DNA of 60,401 nt, from NCBI GenBank assembly GCA_020433805.1, contig JAGRBZ010000008.1, forward strand, positions 1-60,401, in the 5' to 3' direction. The translations under genes were made by a program, and so were the position numbers. Positions within the stretch are counted from its first letter, which is position 1, and each line of letters starts with the position of its first letter. Under the pieces are notes generated by a model that saw only the letters and a program-made list of their open reading frames with translations, was not told the DNA's origin and searched no databases. The DNA is from Anaerolineae bacterium (GTDB lineage: Bacteria; Chloroflexota; Anaerolineae; 4572-78; J111). Below are positions 1 through 9,900 of the stretch, piece by piece.

Positions 1-151
1 GGTCCAGTTTCCTTATCAACGTTGTATTAAAACCCAAGTAGACGGCCTATTGAACGCGCTTTCTCGACCAAAAAACAAAAACGGGACTCATCTTAGGTCA
101 TACTGAGAATTGCTGTTACAACATTATTTGATAGTGTGGATATTCGATGAA
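1..151. other. Gene-free window edge downstream of maf
   Basis: I see no coding region, RNA gene or convincing terminator hairpin here. It is the 3' flank of the minus-strand Maf gene. A run of thymines appears in the minus-strand sense near position 75-85, but no stable stem precedes it. Confidence 0.5.
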
Positions 152-865
152 TTATGGAGAGGTCGTTTTACAGCAGGGAATGCCGATGTGCGGACTGCAA
201 AATGTTGGCGTGGGAGGAAGAGGTACGCCAAGCTTGCGCAGTTCATCAGCCAGTTCGGCTAGAGGTAGGCCCATGACGCTGGCAAAACAGCCGTCGAGCC
301 GGGCTACAGGAGCAAAACCTTCGTCTTGGATACCGTAGGCTCCGGCCTTGTCCAGCGGCGATGCGGTAGCCACGTAATCCTCAATTTCGGCATCGGTGTA
401 AGGACGCATCCACACCTGGCTGCGATGGTGGAGCGTGACGATTTTTTGTTGCGCGTGAGGAGCGGTTGGGGGCGGTTGATAAATTATAGTTAAGCCGCTG
501 TATACATCGTGCGCTTGTTGTCGCAGCGATGTAAGCATTTCACTAGCCTCATCAGGCGTTTGAGGTTTGCCTAGAATGTGGTTATCTAAAGCTACGACGG
601 TATCAGCCGCAATAATGATCAAGTGATGCGTTTGCGTATATTCAATAAGCGAGGGAAAGCACGATAAATTTTGAGCTACGACCAGCGCTTTGCGTTGGCT
701 TAGTCGCTGTACGAGTTGCGCCGGTAGCTCCTCAGGAAGCGGCGTTTCATCAACCTCGACAGCTTGATCGGGCGAAACAGCCGTAAAGGGAACACCGAGA
801 ATGGTCATAAACTCCCGGCGTCGGGGTGATGTTGAGGCCAGGACAAGATGAAATTGGTTGGGCAT
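152..865 (-). CDS. maf: Maf-family nucleotide pyrophosphatase
   Basis: A 237-residue Maf/YhdE-type protein. The family hydrolyses non-canonical or canonical nucleoside triphosphates to the monophosphate and is linked to septum control and nucleotide-pool cleaning in the cytoplasm. The N-terminus has the family signature LASTSPRRREF (residues 9-19). AADTVV (86-91) carries the catalytic Asp88, and KAGAYGIQ (173-180) is the second conserved block. Length is slightly above the usual 190-210 because of a Pro/His-containing insertion at about 130-145 and a 20-residue C-terminal tail ending in cysteines. It follows the receiver-kinase gene by 14 bases and is probably the last gene of the long signalling run. 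Which of the YhdE, YceF or dual-specificity subgroups it belongs to cannot be settled by eye. Confidence 0.93.
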   Translation of the reverse strand: MPNQFHLVLASTSPRRREFMTILGVPFTAVSPDQAVEVDETPLPEELPAQLVQRLSQRKALVVAQNLSCFPSLIEYTQTHHLIIIAADTVVALDNHILGKPQTPDEASEMLTSLRQQAHDVYSGLTIIYQPPPTAPHAQQKIVTLHHRSQVWMRPYTDAEIEDYVATASPLDKAGAYGIQDEGFAPVARLDGCFASVMGLPLAELADELRKLGVPLPPTPTFCSPHIGIPCCKTTSP

Positions 866-879
866 GCAGCGTTGGCCTT

Positions 880-2181
880 TTAGGTGAAACTTTGGTCAGG
901 ATGGAGCGGCAGAAGTACGTAAAATGTGCTGCCCGGATTTCGTTCAATGTTGTAGCCTGCGCTTTCAACCCATATTCTACCGCCATGCGCTTCAATAATG
1001 CCTTTAGCGATGGGTAAGCCCAGTCCAATTCCGCCGCCGCCAAAAGCCGTTTTGCTGCTACTGTGGTACGTTGTATCCTCAACCATATAAAAGCGATCAA
1101 AAATCTCTTTTTGTTCTTCGGGAGCAATGCCGATACCGGTATCCTTGATCGTAACAATAACTTGGCCACCGGGTTGGGGGGCAGAAGTAGGTCGGCTTTC
1201 CGCCTTTGTTACTTGTCCTTCGATCAATATCCTCCCGTTGTCAGGTGTGAATTTTATAGCGTTGCTTAATAGGTTCCAAAATACCTGCTTTAAGCGCTCG
1301 GCGTCACCGACAATTTCGGGAAGTTCATCCATATTTTTGAGCGTGATGTGCAACGTTCTGTTATTTTTATTAGGGTTTAATTCATCAAGGGCGCTGTTGA
1401 TAAGTTTGCCCACGTGAACGCGTTGGTGCTGAATCTGCATGCTGCTGGCTTCAATGAGAAAGACATTGAGCACGTCGTTAACTACCTCATTGAGGCGGTG
1501 AACCGATCTGTAAATTTTCTGCACCAAACTAACCACATTTCTCTCGGTGCTTTCCGCCTGGTCGCTTTCTTTGATGGCTGATTGAAGCAAGCGAGCGTAA
1601 CCGTAAACTAGCGTCATCGGCGTTCTCAGTTCGTGGCTGGCAACCGTAATAAAGTCGGATTTTAGTTTGTCGACTTTTTGAAGGCGAGCGTTGGCGTCTT
1701 CCAGTTCAAGAATTTTTGTTTCAAGCCGCTCAACCAGCTTTTTGCTGTACTGGCCCAAATAGTGTTGTTGTTCATCCTTGCTGATGGTGTCTTTTTGGCC
1801 GGCAAGGTAGCTAACAATTTGATTGGGAAAGTTGTCGACATCGATAGGTTTGTTGATATATCCATCACAACCGGCTGTCAACGCTAATTCGCGATCTCCT
1901 TTAGTGGCGTGAGCCGTCAAGGCGACAATTGGAGTTCTTTTCAAACCGGAAATCGTGCGCATGCGGGTGGTGGTTTCGTGTCCATCAAGGCCCGGCATAT
2001 TAATATCCATCAAAATGAGATCGGGCACCTCTTTTGTGGCAATCTTGATGCCCTCCAGGCCGGTTTCAGCCTCTATCACTTCAAAATCATAACTTGTTAA
2101 AACACGATTGACCAGGGAACGATTGAGTGGATCATCGTCGATATATAAGATTCTGGGCTTGGTTGCTACTAAAGTTTGCAC
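880..2181 (-). CDS. Receiver-histidine kinase (REC-HisKA-HATPase)
   Basis: A 433-residue soluble sensor kinase with an inverted order: receiver first (residues about 9-128; acidic pocket D15-D17, phosphoacceptor D59 in LILMDINMPG, KP at 111-112), then a predicted coiled coil (about 140-172), then a dimerisation/phosphoacceptor domain with H183 in ASHELRTP, and an ATPase domain (N box NLLSNAIKFTP near 303-313, then DTGIGIAPEE and GIGLGLPIAKG). It has no membrane segment, so the input is probably phosphorylation of its own receiver. It begins with GTG at 2181, preceded by GGAG at 8 bases spacing. It lies 49 bases after the threonine-synthase/receiver gene and its receiver closely resembles the free receiver at 20142-20522, so exchange of phosphoryl groups within the run is plausible but not shown. 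Confidence 0.9.
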   Translation of the reverse strand: MQTLVATKPRILYIDDDPLNRSLVNRVLTSYDFEVIEAETGLEGIKIATKEVPDLILMDINMPGLDGHETTTRMRTISGLKRTPIVALTAHATKGDRELALTAGCDGYINKPIDVDNFPNQIVSYLAGQKDTISKDEQQHYLGQYSKKLVERLETKILELEDANARLQKVDKLKSDFITVASHELRTPMTLVYGYARLLQSAIKESDQAESTERNVVSLVQKIYRSVHRLNEVVNDVLNVFLIEASSMQIQHQRVHVGKLINSALDELNPNKNNRTLHITLKNMDELPEIVGDAERLKQVFWNLLSNAIKFTPDNGRILIEGQVTKAESRPTSAPQPGGQVIVTIKDTGIGIAPEEQKEIFDRFYMVEDTTYHSSSKTAFGGGGIGLGLPIAKGIIEAHGGRIWVESAGYNIERNPGSTFYVLLPLHPDQSFT

Positions 2182-2230
2182 GGTGCTATCTCCGGTGGGG
2201 CTTGCTTAAACAGGTTGGTCAGACAGGTCC

Positions 2231-3910
2231 TTACTTTAAAACGTCACTAATACTTTCTACTAATTGATCTTCCATAAATTCACCTTTTTGAAGAAGTGAC
2301 TCAATCCGTCCCGAAAGACGTTGATAATCTTGACTGGTCAAATCCTTAGCCGTGATAACAATTACGGGAATATCACGTAATTGTTCATTGGCTTTCATGG
2401 TATCTAATACCGTGAAGCCGTCCACCTCCGGCATCATTAAGTCGAGCAAAACCAAATCCGGCTTTTTTGACTGAATAAGCGCCATACCAGTGGCACCATC
2501 GGGGGCCTCATAGATTTTATATTTGCGCTCATATTGCAAAATCCGACGCAGTAGTAGGCGTGCGTCCGGTTCATCTTCTATGATGGCGATGCTTTGAACG
2601 CGTTCGTCTAAGCGCTTTAAAGCGTTCAACAAACCTTCTTGGCGGATAGATACAGCGCCCGGTTCCATATTTTCGACTACATCGCCTTCTATATTTTGCA
2701 CCCGAGTGTGTCTTTTAACAATTTCGTTCTCTAAAATCTGCTTTTCAATAGGGAAGGTATGGCCCGAAGCATTGACAACAACAGTTTCGGTAGGGCTAAC
2801 AATTTGCTCTTGCATCAATTTAACTAGTCCGGCACATGCAACAGCCGCGGCTGGTTCCATAGATAAACCTTCCAGTTGCGCCATAACCCGCATCAAACGG
2901 AATGATTCTTGATCGTTCACCTTTACAAACGCACCGCCGTGCTGCCGTACCAAATTTCGTAAAAAAGGATAAGCCGGGCCGGGATTGCCTGTAGCCAAAA
3001 CGTTGATAACACTGGTTGGATTTTGAACCGGTTCGGCAGTTTCTAAACCTTTGTGAAAACTGTTGACCATCGGAGCACAGCCCTCGGTTTGAATAATGGC
3101 GATTTTCGGAATCTTGTCGATGAGCTTCATGTCGTACAAATCTTTAAAACCGCGCCATACGCCGATCGGTCCCATACCACCGCTGACGGCCTGAATATAC
3201 CAATCTGGAGCTGCCCAACGTGTGCCGCGTATTCGGCCTAACTGTTCCGCAATTTCGAAGGCCAAAGTTTTCATCGCTTCTCTGGCGATCAGTGATTTGA
3301 TACCTTTATCTAAAAAGAGATGACGATAGTCGGCAAATTTGGCGGCGATTTGCTTGGTCATGTCGTAACTGCTTGATACCTTGATGACCTCTGTCCCATA
3401 AAGAGTCACTTCGCGCATTTTTTCGTGGGGAACATTGCTGTCTAAAAAGGCCCACAATTTTATACCAGAGCGCGCGCAATAGGCAGAGTAGGAGATCGCT
3501 ACGTTGCCGGTTGAAGCTACAACCGCCTCGCGAATATCGGCTTCTTTCATAGCCGAGATAGCCAATGAGGCCTGGCGATCCTTAAAGGAAGCTGTGGGAC
3601 CTTGCCGCTCGTCTTTTACAAAAATGTGACGATTACCCAGCATTGCCCCCATATTTTCTACTTGCAACAGCGGCGTCCAACCTTCTCCCAGTGAGACGAT
3701 ATTTGCTTTATCGAGAAGCGGTAAAAGTTCCCAATAGCGCCAAATGGTATGATCGCGTTGAAACAGTTCTTTGTCCCAAATTTGTGCCGTTTCTTCCAGG
3801 TTGTAGAGAGGATCGAGCCATTCACCCCCACATTGAGGGCAAGCACCTATGAGGTTTGTGTATTCGGATATGTGGTTGCAATTATTGCACCGGTAGAAAA
3901 ACTTTTTCAC
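2231..3910 (-). CDS. Threonine-synthase-like PLP enzyme fused to a receiver domain
   Basis: A single uninterrupted 559-residue frame with two unrelated parts. Residues 1-435 are a fold-type II PLP enzyme of the threonine synthase family. There is an N-terminal zinc-ribbon-like C8-x2-C11 and C24-x2-C27, LGEGWTPL near 74-81, the Schiff-base lysine K110 in TASFKDRQA, a phosphate-cup segment STGNVAIS, and the late blocks SGGMGPIGVW, QTEGCAPMV and EPAAAVACAG. Residues 439-559 are a response-regulator receiver with acidic triad E445-D447, phosphoacceptor D490 in LVLLDLMMPE, T520, and K542 followed by Gly instead of Pro. A linker of about 30 residues joins them. Start is GTG 3910. The gene lies 18 bases after the giant hybrid kinase. 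Family chemistry would be O-phosphohomoserine to threonine plus phosphate; the real substrate is not certain. Phospho-control of the enzyme is inferred. Confidence 0.92.
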   Translation of the reverse strand: MKKFFYRCNNCNHISEYTNLIGACPQCGGEWLDPLYNLEETAQIWDKELFQRDHTIWRYWELLPLLDKANIVSLGEGWTPLLQVENMGAMLGNRHIFVKDERQGPTASFKDRQASLAISAMKEADIREAVVASTGNVAISYSAYCARSGIKLWAFLDSNVPHEKMREVTLYGTEVIKVSSSYDMTKQIAAKFADYRHLFLDKGIKSLIAREAMKTLAFEIAEQLGRIRGTRWAAPDWYIQAVSGGMGPIGVWRGFKDLYDMKLIDKIPKIAIIQTEGCAPMVNSFHKGLETAEPVQNPTSVINVLATGNPGPAYPFLRNLVRQHGGAFVKVNDQESFRLMRVMAQLEGLSMEPAAAVACAGLVKLMQEQIVSPTETVVVNASGHTFPIEKQILENEIVKRHTRVQNIEGDVVENMEPGAVSIRQEGLLNALKRLDERVQSIAIIEDEPDARLLLRRILQYERKYKIYEAPDGATGMALIQSKKPDLVLLDLMMPEVDGFTVLDTMKANEQLRDIPVIVITAKDLTSQDYQRLSGRIESLLQKGEFMEDQLVESISDVLK

Positions 3911-3928
3911 AAATTGCTCTCTAATATT

Positions 3929-6900
3929 TTATAAAAATAGTTTTGAATTTGACCGTTTTTTTTCTTCTTGACGAAGCCGATCAAGTGCCTGACTGACATC
4001 TTCTAAGAGTTCGTTTTCGGTAAAAATGGCTTTGTGGAGCAGTGCTTCAACCTGCCCTGTAAGTAACTGATGTTGATCAGGTGTTAGTTGTTCTCCACTG
4101 ACGATGATGATAGGTATAGAGCGGGTTTTTTCATCCGCTTTTAACTTTTCAATCATCGTAAAGCCATCCATTTCCGGCATGTTGAGGTCAAGAATAATCA
4201 AGTCAGGCGCTGTGTTGCTAACAATGTTTAAGCCTTCTTTGCCATTGCTGGCTTCATTGATGATGTAATTGTCTTGCGCTTCTAAAATTCGGCGCGTTAG
4301 TAGAATGTCGTCCGCTTTGTCATCAACAATCAATACTTTTATGGCTTCGTTTTGTTGTTTGTCGATATGGCTAAGCGCTTCAATGAGTTCATCTTCAACA
4401 ATCGGTTTAATAAGGTAGTTCGTTGCACCCAACGAAAAGCCCCGGTTTTTGTCGCTGGCTATGCTACAGACCACAACGGGAATATCTTTCGTAAACGGAT
4501 CCTCTTTTAATTCTTTTAGCAAGCCCCAGCCATCTTTGCCAGGAATAATGACATCGAGCAAAATGGCAAAAGGGGAGAGCTTCTTGAGTTGAGAGACAAC
4601 ATCTTCCGTATGCTCCAGACCTATAACCTGATAATGTTGCTTTTCCAAAAAGCGTTTATATAAAGCGATAACACCGGGATCATCATCAATAACTATCACA
4701 AGTTTTTCCGCTGTTGTCGTGTCATCTGGTAGTGACAGAGAGAAATTATCAATTTCAAAGACGGCATCATTTGGCGCTTCTATGGGAATGGAGAAACTAA
4801 AGGTTGAACCTCGGTTAGGCGTACTTTCGACCCAAATTTCGCCTTGATGCATTTCAACAAAGTGACGACTGATTGGTAGTCCCAATCCCGTTCCCCCGGC
4901 TTTTCGTGTTGTGCTGGCATCTACTTGCGTAAATTCTTCGAAAATCGTTGATAATTTGGCTGGTGGTATGCCAATACCCGTATCTGTTACGCTAAAGATG
5001 ACGCAATCTTGTTCTACTTTTACAAAGGTTGTTACAGTGCCATCTTCAGTGAATTTACAAGCGTTTGACACCAAGTTGAGAATGACCTGTCGAATGCGCG
5101 TTGGATCGGCCCAGATTGTGGGTAAATTTTCAGGAATTTCTTGTTTTAAGATCACCGACTTGTCTTTAACCAACGCCATAGCGGTAGACATGACAGTTTT
5201 TATAATCGGTTCTATTTCGGTTTCCTCAAAGTTGAGTTCCATCTTCCCGGCTTCAATTTTAGAGAGGTCGAGGATGTTATTAATAAGCCCTAGTAGGTGT
5301 TGACCACTGTTGTGGATCGAGGTGAGGTCTGTTTTTTGCAGCTCGGTTAATGGCCCGTCGATGCCTTTGAGAATAACGCGTGAAAAACCAATAATTGAAT
5401 TGAGAGGCGTACGTAACTCGTGGCTCATATTAGCCAGGAACTGTGTTTTTAATTTGTCGATTTCTTTTAGACGCTCAGCCGTTTCCTGCTGCTCCTTAAA
5501 TGCCTTAGCGTTTTCAATGGCAATGGCGAGTTGGGCGGCTAAAACATCAAGCGTGGAAATTTCATCTTCGGTAAAGGCCTGCGGCGATGTGCTCTGAACA
5601 TCGAGTACCCCAATGAGTCTATCGCCCACTTGGAGCGGAATAGCCAATTCAGCTTCTGTTTCCGGCAAAAGTTCATTGCGTTGGTATGTGAAAATCGGCT
5701 GAGTATCGAAATCTGTACTGCGTGTAACAATAGGTTTGCGTTGTGCTGTCACTTGCCCAATAACACTTTGGCTGCCTATCGCCACTTTGTAATGCATCTC
5801 TAATAATCGCCTGCCGGTTTCGCCAGTGCTTTTATGGAGAACGGCATACTGCTCGGCCTCATCAACGAGAAAGATTTGAACGTGATAAAAGTTAAATCGC
5901 TCTCTGATAAGCTCGACAGCTTGATCCAACATTGCGGCTTGGTCGAGAATACGGGTTGCTGTACGTCCTACGTCGGCACTGGTTTGAAGCAGAATAGCTC
6001 TCCGTTTTGTTTCTTCGATTAGACGTCGGTTTTGTAGCGTAATCGATAGCTGATCGGCCATAGCCACGGCCAGGTTTATCTCACTTTCGGTGAATACGTG
6101 CTTTTTCCCTAGTGAGTCGGCACCAATCGCGCCAATGACTTCATCATTAATAATAATAGGCACCAAAAGCAATGAGACAATACCACGCGGAATATTGATA
6201 TTACGTACAGAGGCCACTAGAGGATCGGTTGACACATCTTCAATAGGTACAGGTTGCTTTGTTTCGATAAGGCGTTGGTAAGAGGGGTTGTCTTCAATAG
6301 GGATGCGTAGTCTTGGCCTCATGATCGGTTTGCCGCTTTCGAAGAGGGCGTGAAGTTTCCCAAAACGGCTGTCTTCTTCAAATAAAAGGATACCACCTTG
6401 TTTGAGTCCTAATGTTGATAGCATCTTCCCTAAAACCGTATTAAACATCTCTCGTTCATCTTCGGTAGCGACGAGAATTCGGCCAACCTCGTACAGTGCT
6501 TCAGCCTCTTCACGAGAGATTTGGGTTTGCTCAAACAAACGTGCCGACTCAATAGCCTGAGCGGCCTGGCTGGTTATCGCTTCGATAATTTGTAATGTAT
6601 CATCTTCCCAAATTGTATCAAGCGTACTTTTTGGCAATTCAAAATCGACCGTACCAATAACCGCTTGCCCATTGAGGGTAAGCGGAACAACCAAAGAAGA
6701 TGTTCTCTCCGGCAGCGGACGGGTCCAACGGGCCGAGTCGCGATCACTTTTGCCATTGGTTGGTCGGTGATCACTAATTTCCTGCTCACTTTCATCTAAA
6801 ATAGCTCGGGTAGCCGGGACAACAATCGGCTTCTTTTCGAGAATAGCTTTATTCGTACCGGGTAATATACTGCCCCCTTCATCGAGAATGACACCATTTT

Positions 6901-9900
6901 CCGTTAATCGGTATTGGGTAGCGGCGCGTTGCTCTCTGATGTAGGTCGCCCACTGGTTTTCCACATAATGACGGTGCATCTTGTTCACTTCATCAAGTGC
7001 AGTATTAAGCTCTTGTACTGCCCGAGCTGCTTGAATAGCGTTCGCTAATTGGTTCGCCATAGATTGAAGAATTGTGATATCACTTTCATCGAAAGCGCTG
7101 CGTTTGGTGCTTTGGACATCAAGAGCGCCAATAATTCGGCCTTGTGCGGTTAGGGGCAATGCCATTTCAGAATGCGCATTAGGTAAAAGCGGGTTGTTAA
7201 AATGGATGACACTTGTGCCAACATCCATAGCGATGCAGGGTTGGCCGGTTTCTGTCGCCGTACCAACAATACTCTGCCCCCCGACTTCCAGTTTATGCTT
7301 CATCGCCAACATTTTTTGCCCAATTTCCCCGGTCGACGCTCGTACTAGGGCATATTTTCGGTAATCATCGACCAAAAATATCGAGACGTGGTAGAAGTTG
7401 AATCGATCTTTAATAAGGTCGACAGCCTCAAACAGCAGTTTGTCAAGATCGAGATAGGCTGTGGCTGCCTGCGAAACTTCAGCAGCCGTTTGAAGTTGAC
7501 GTGCCCGGTGTTGTGTTTCATCCAGTAAGCGTCTGTTCTCCAAAGCTACAGATGTTTCGCGCGCGATGTTCTCATAAAGGCGGATAAATTCGGGAGGGAA
7601 TGAGATATCTTCTTCATTTCCGGCCAAAATGAAGCCCTCTACATTCATATTCAGCCAAATAGGTACAGCAACCATTGATTTAATTTGCATAACCTTAAAT
7701 AGCTGTTTGAGCAACAGAGAAAAACGCTCATCTTTTTCGATTGAATTTGAAGCAACTGTATTGCCCGTTTTAAGTAACGACGCCAGACCTAACTCTTCTG
7801 CGGAAAGGTGTGAACTAAGTGGGATACTGGGCCACTCTTTCCTGGGATTCTCCCATAGGGCAACCAACTCCAGGTCAATGCTGTCGGCGGCTTGATCATA
7901 CATGAAAATCGACGCGCCTCGATCCGGTTCGGTGGAGGCTATAGCGGAGACCGCCAACTCGAAAACGTCTTCTATCGTCTCAGCCTTAAGGAGTTGCTGT
8001 CCCAAGTTTGAGAGGATTTCGGAATTGTAGAGGTTTTGCTGCGTTTCCGCGACCAACTGTAAGTTTTGTATAACCACAGCTGCCTGACTGGCCAAATTGG
8101 TGATTTGGTTGATAACATTGGACTTAAATTGATAACGCTCTGATTTGCTTTCGAGCAACAGAACCCCTAGCCAGTTTCGACCAACAGCCAGTGGTACAGC
8201 CAGAATAGTGCGAGTTCCAGGTTGGTACGTTTCTATTTGGGTTTGTGTGGCGACATCTAACTTATCATAGTGAATCTCGATGGCATCGTCATACCGTAAA
8301 TCTTGGATAAACGAGAATTGATTAGCCGGAAGCGCGATACTGGTACTTAAAACTTCTTGTGTTTCACGACTCCACTCAGCGATAACATTCAGCCCCTCCA
8401 ATATTTCATCACTATTGACACAGCTTACTAAAGCGATGTGCATATAATCGATGGTTGTTATTTCTGCAAAACTATCGACCATAATATCGAGCAAATCCTC
8501 AACCGACTGAGCCGTATTAAAACGTCGACTGGCCTTATAGAGCAACTCCGTTTCACTTAAGACCTCTGTTGTCTTTTCCAAGAGCCAAACATTTTCCAAA
8601 CTGGTGGCGGCCTGGATAGCGATTGCATCGAATGTTGCTAGATTTTCTTCGGTAAAGCCGTCGGACTGAGCGTGGAAAAAGGTAAGAACGCCGTGTAAAA
8701 TGCTGCGCTGGGAGAAAAATGGCACACAAACGGTCATATTGACAGCCGGCATCCCGACTGATTTATCAAGCAGCCATTTTTGTTGGTCGATACGATTAAG
8801 TATGACGCGCTCACCGCGATCCAGAGCCAATGCTTCTGGCCCCTCGAGAAATGCGTGGCGTGCTAACGCATCGGCAGGCATTTGCTGTCGTTGAGGAATT
8901 GTTGAGTCAACGGATAAAAATGCTCCGCCGTCGGTGATATAAATTTCGGTGTGGGTCGCTCCAATACGCTCGCTGAAAGAGAGGATCACGTCTTGTACAT
9001 CTTCAACCGAATTGGTACTGCTTAGTTTTTGAGCAAGTTGGTACAACAGAGCTGCCCGGTCGCGCTCTTCTTTGGTGGTTTCTAGCAGTCGGTGGTTTTC
9101 AATAGCGATAATGGCTTGGTCGGCCAATGTTTGGTAAATGCGTGTCTCTTGTTCGGTATAGGTATGAGGTTTTCGGGTATAAATCGAAAGCACACCTTTG
9201 TATTCAGTACCCAAAAACATCGGCGCAGAAAAGAGGGTGATAGCTTGGAGTTCGTTAAGCGCAAATTGTCGAAACTCCTCATCCATGCGCTCATCCTGTT
9301 CAGGACTCTGTAGATCTTGTGAAATAAGAGGCGTAAAAGGTGGTTGGGCAAAAGCTTCAACTAAGCCGAACTTTCGAGCCGAGAACTCAGAGCCAATGGG
9401 TACATCTTTGGATGCATCTCTATCCCATGTAGAAACAATAGTAACCGACTCGATGTGACCTTCCTTCGATCTATCGAGCAATGAAATACTGACACGATCC
9501 ACATCGTAGTTTTTTACGTTATCGAGAATAATGTTGAAGATGTCATCAAGATTTACGCTTTTTACCAAGCTACTGCTAATCTGAAAAAGCTTTTGCGTGC
9601 CGGCCAATGCTTCTTGCGTTTGTTGAAATAACTGCGCGTTCTCAATAGCAACGGCAACTTGGGCAATAATGGCCCTCGTTAATTGTATTTCGTTTTTGGC
9701 ATAGAGATAGCGTTCATCAAAATGTTCCACTTCCAATATAGCGATGAGCTTGCCGCGAACGACCAGCGGAAACCAGCCCACGGTAGAGGTACCCTTATCC
9801 TGTTGAAGGTAATCGTATAACTGAGGGTCGATGTCGGAAGTGCCAAGATGAAAGATAATCTCATTTGGCTGCGTAATCATCTGTTGAAGTGGTAAAAAGT

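Noticed and set aside
147..1417. Several plus-strand open frames opposite maf and the receiver-kinase
   Set aside because: They lie antisense to genes with unmistakable family motifs, have no ribosome sites and read as low-complexity translations.
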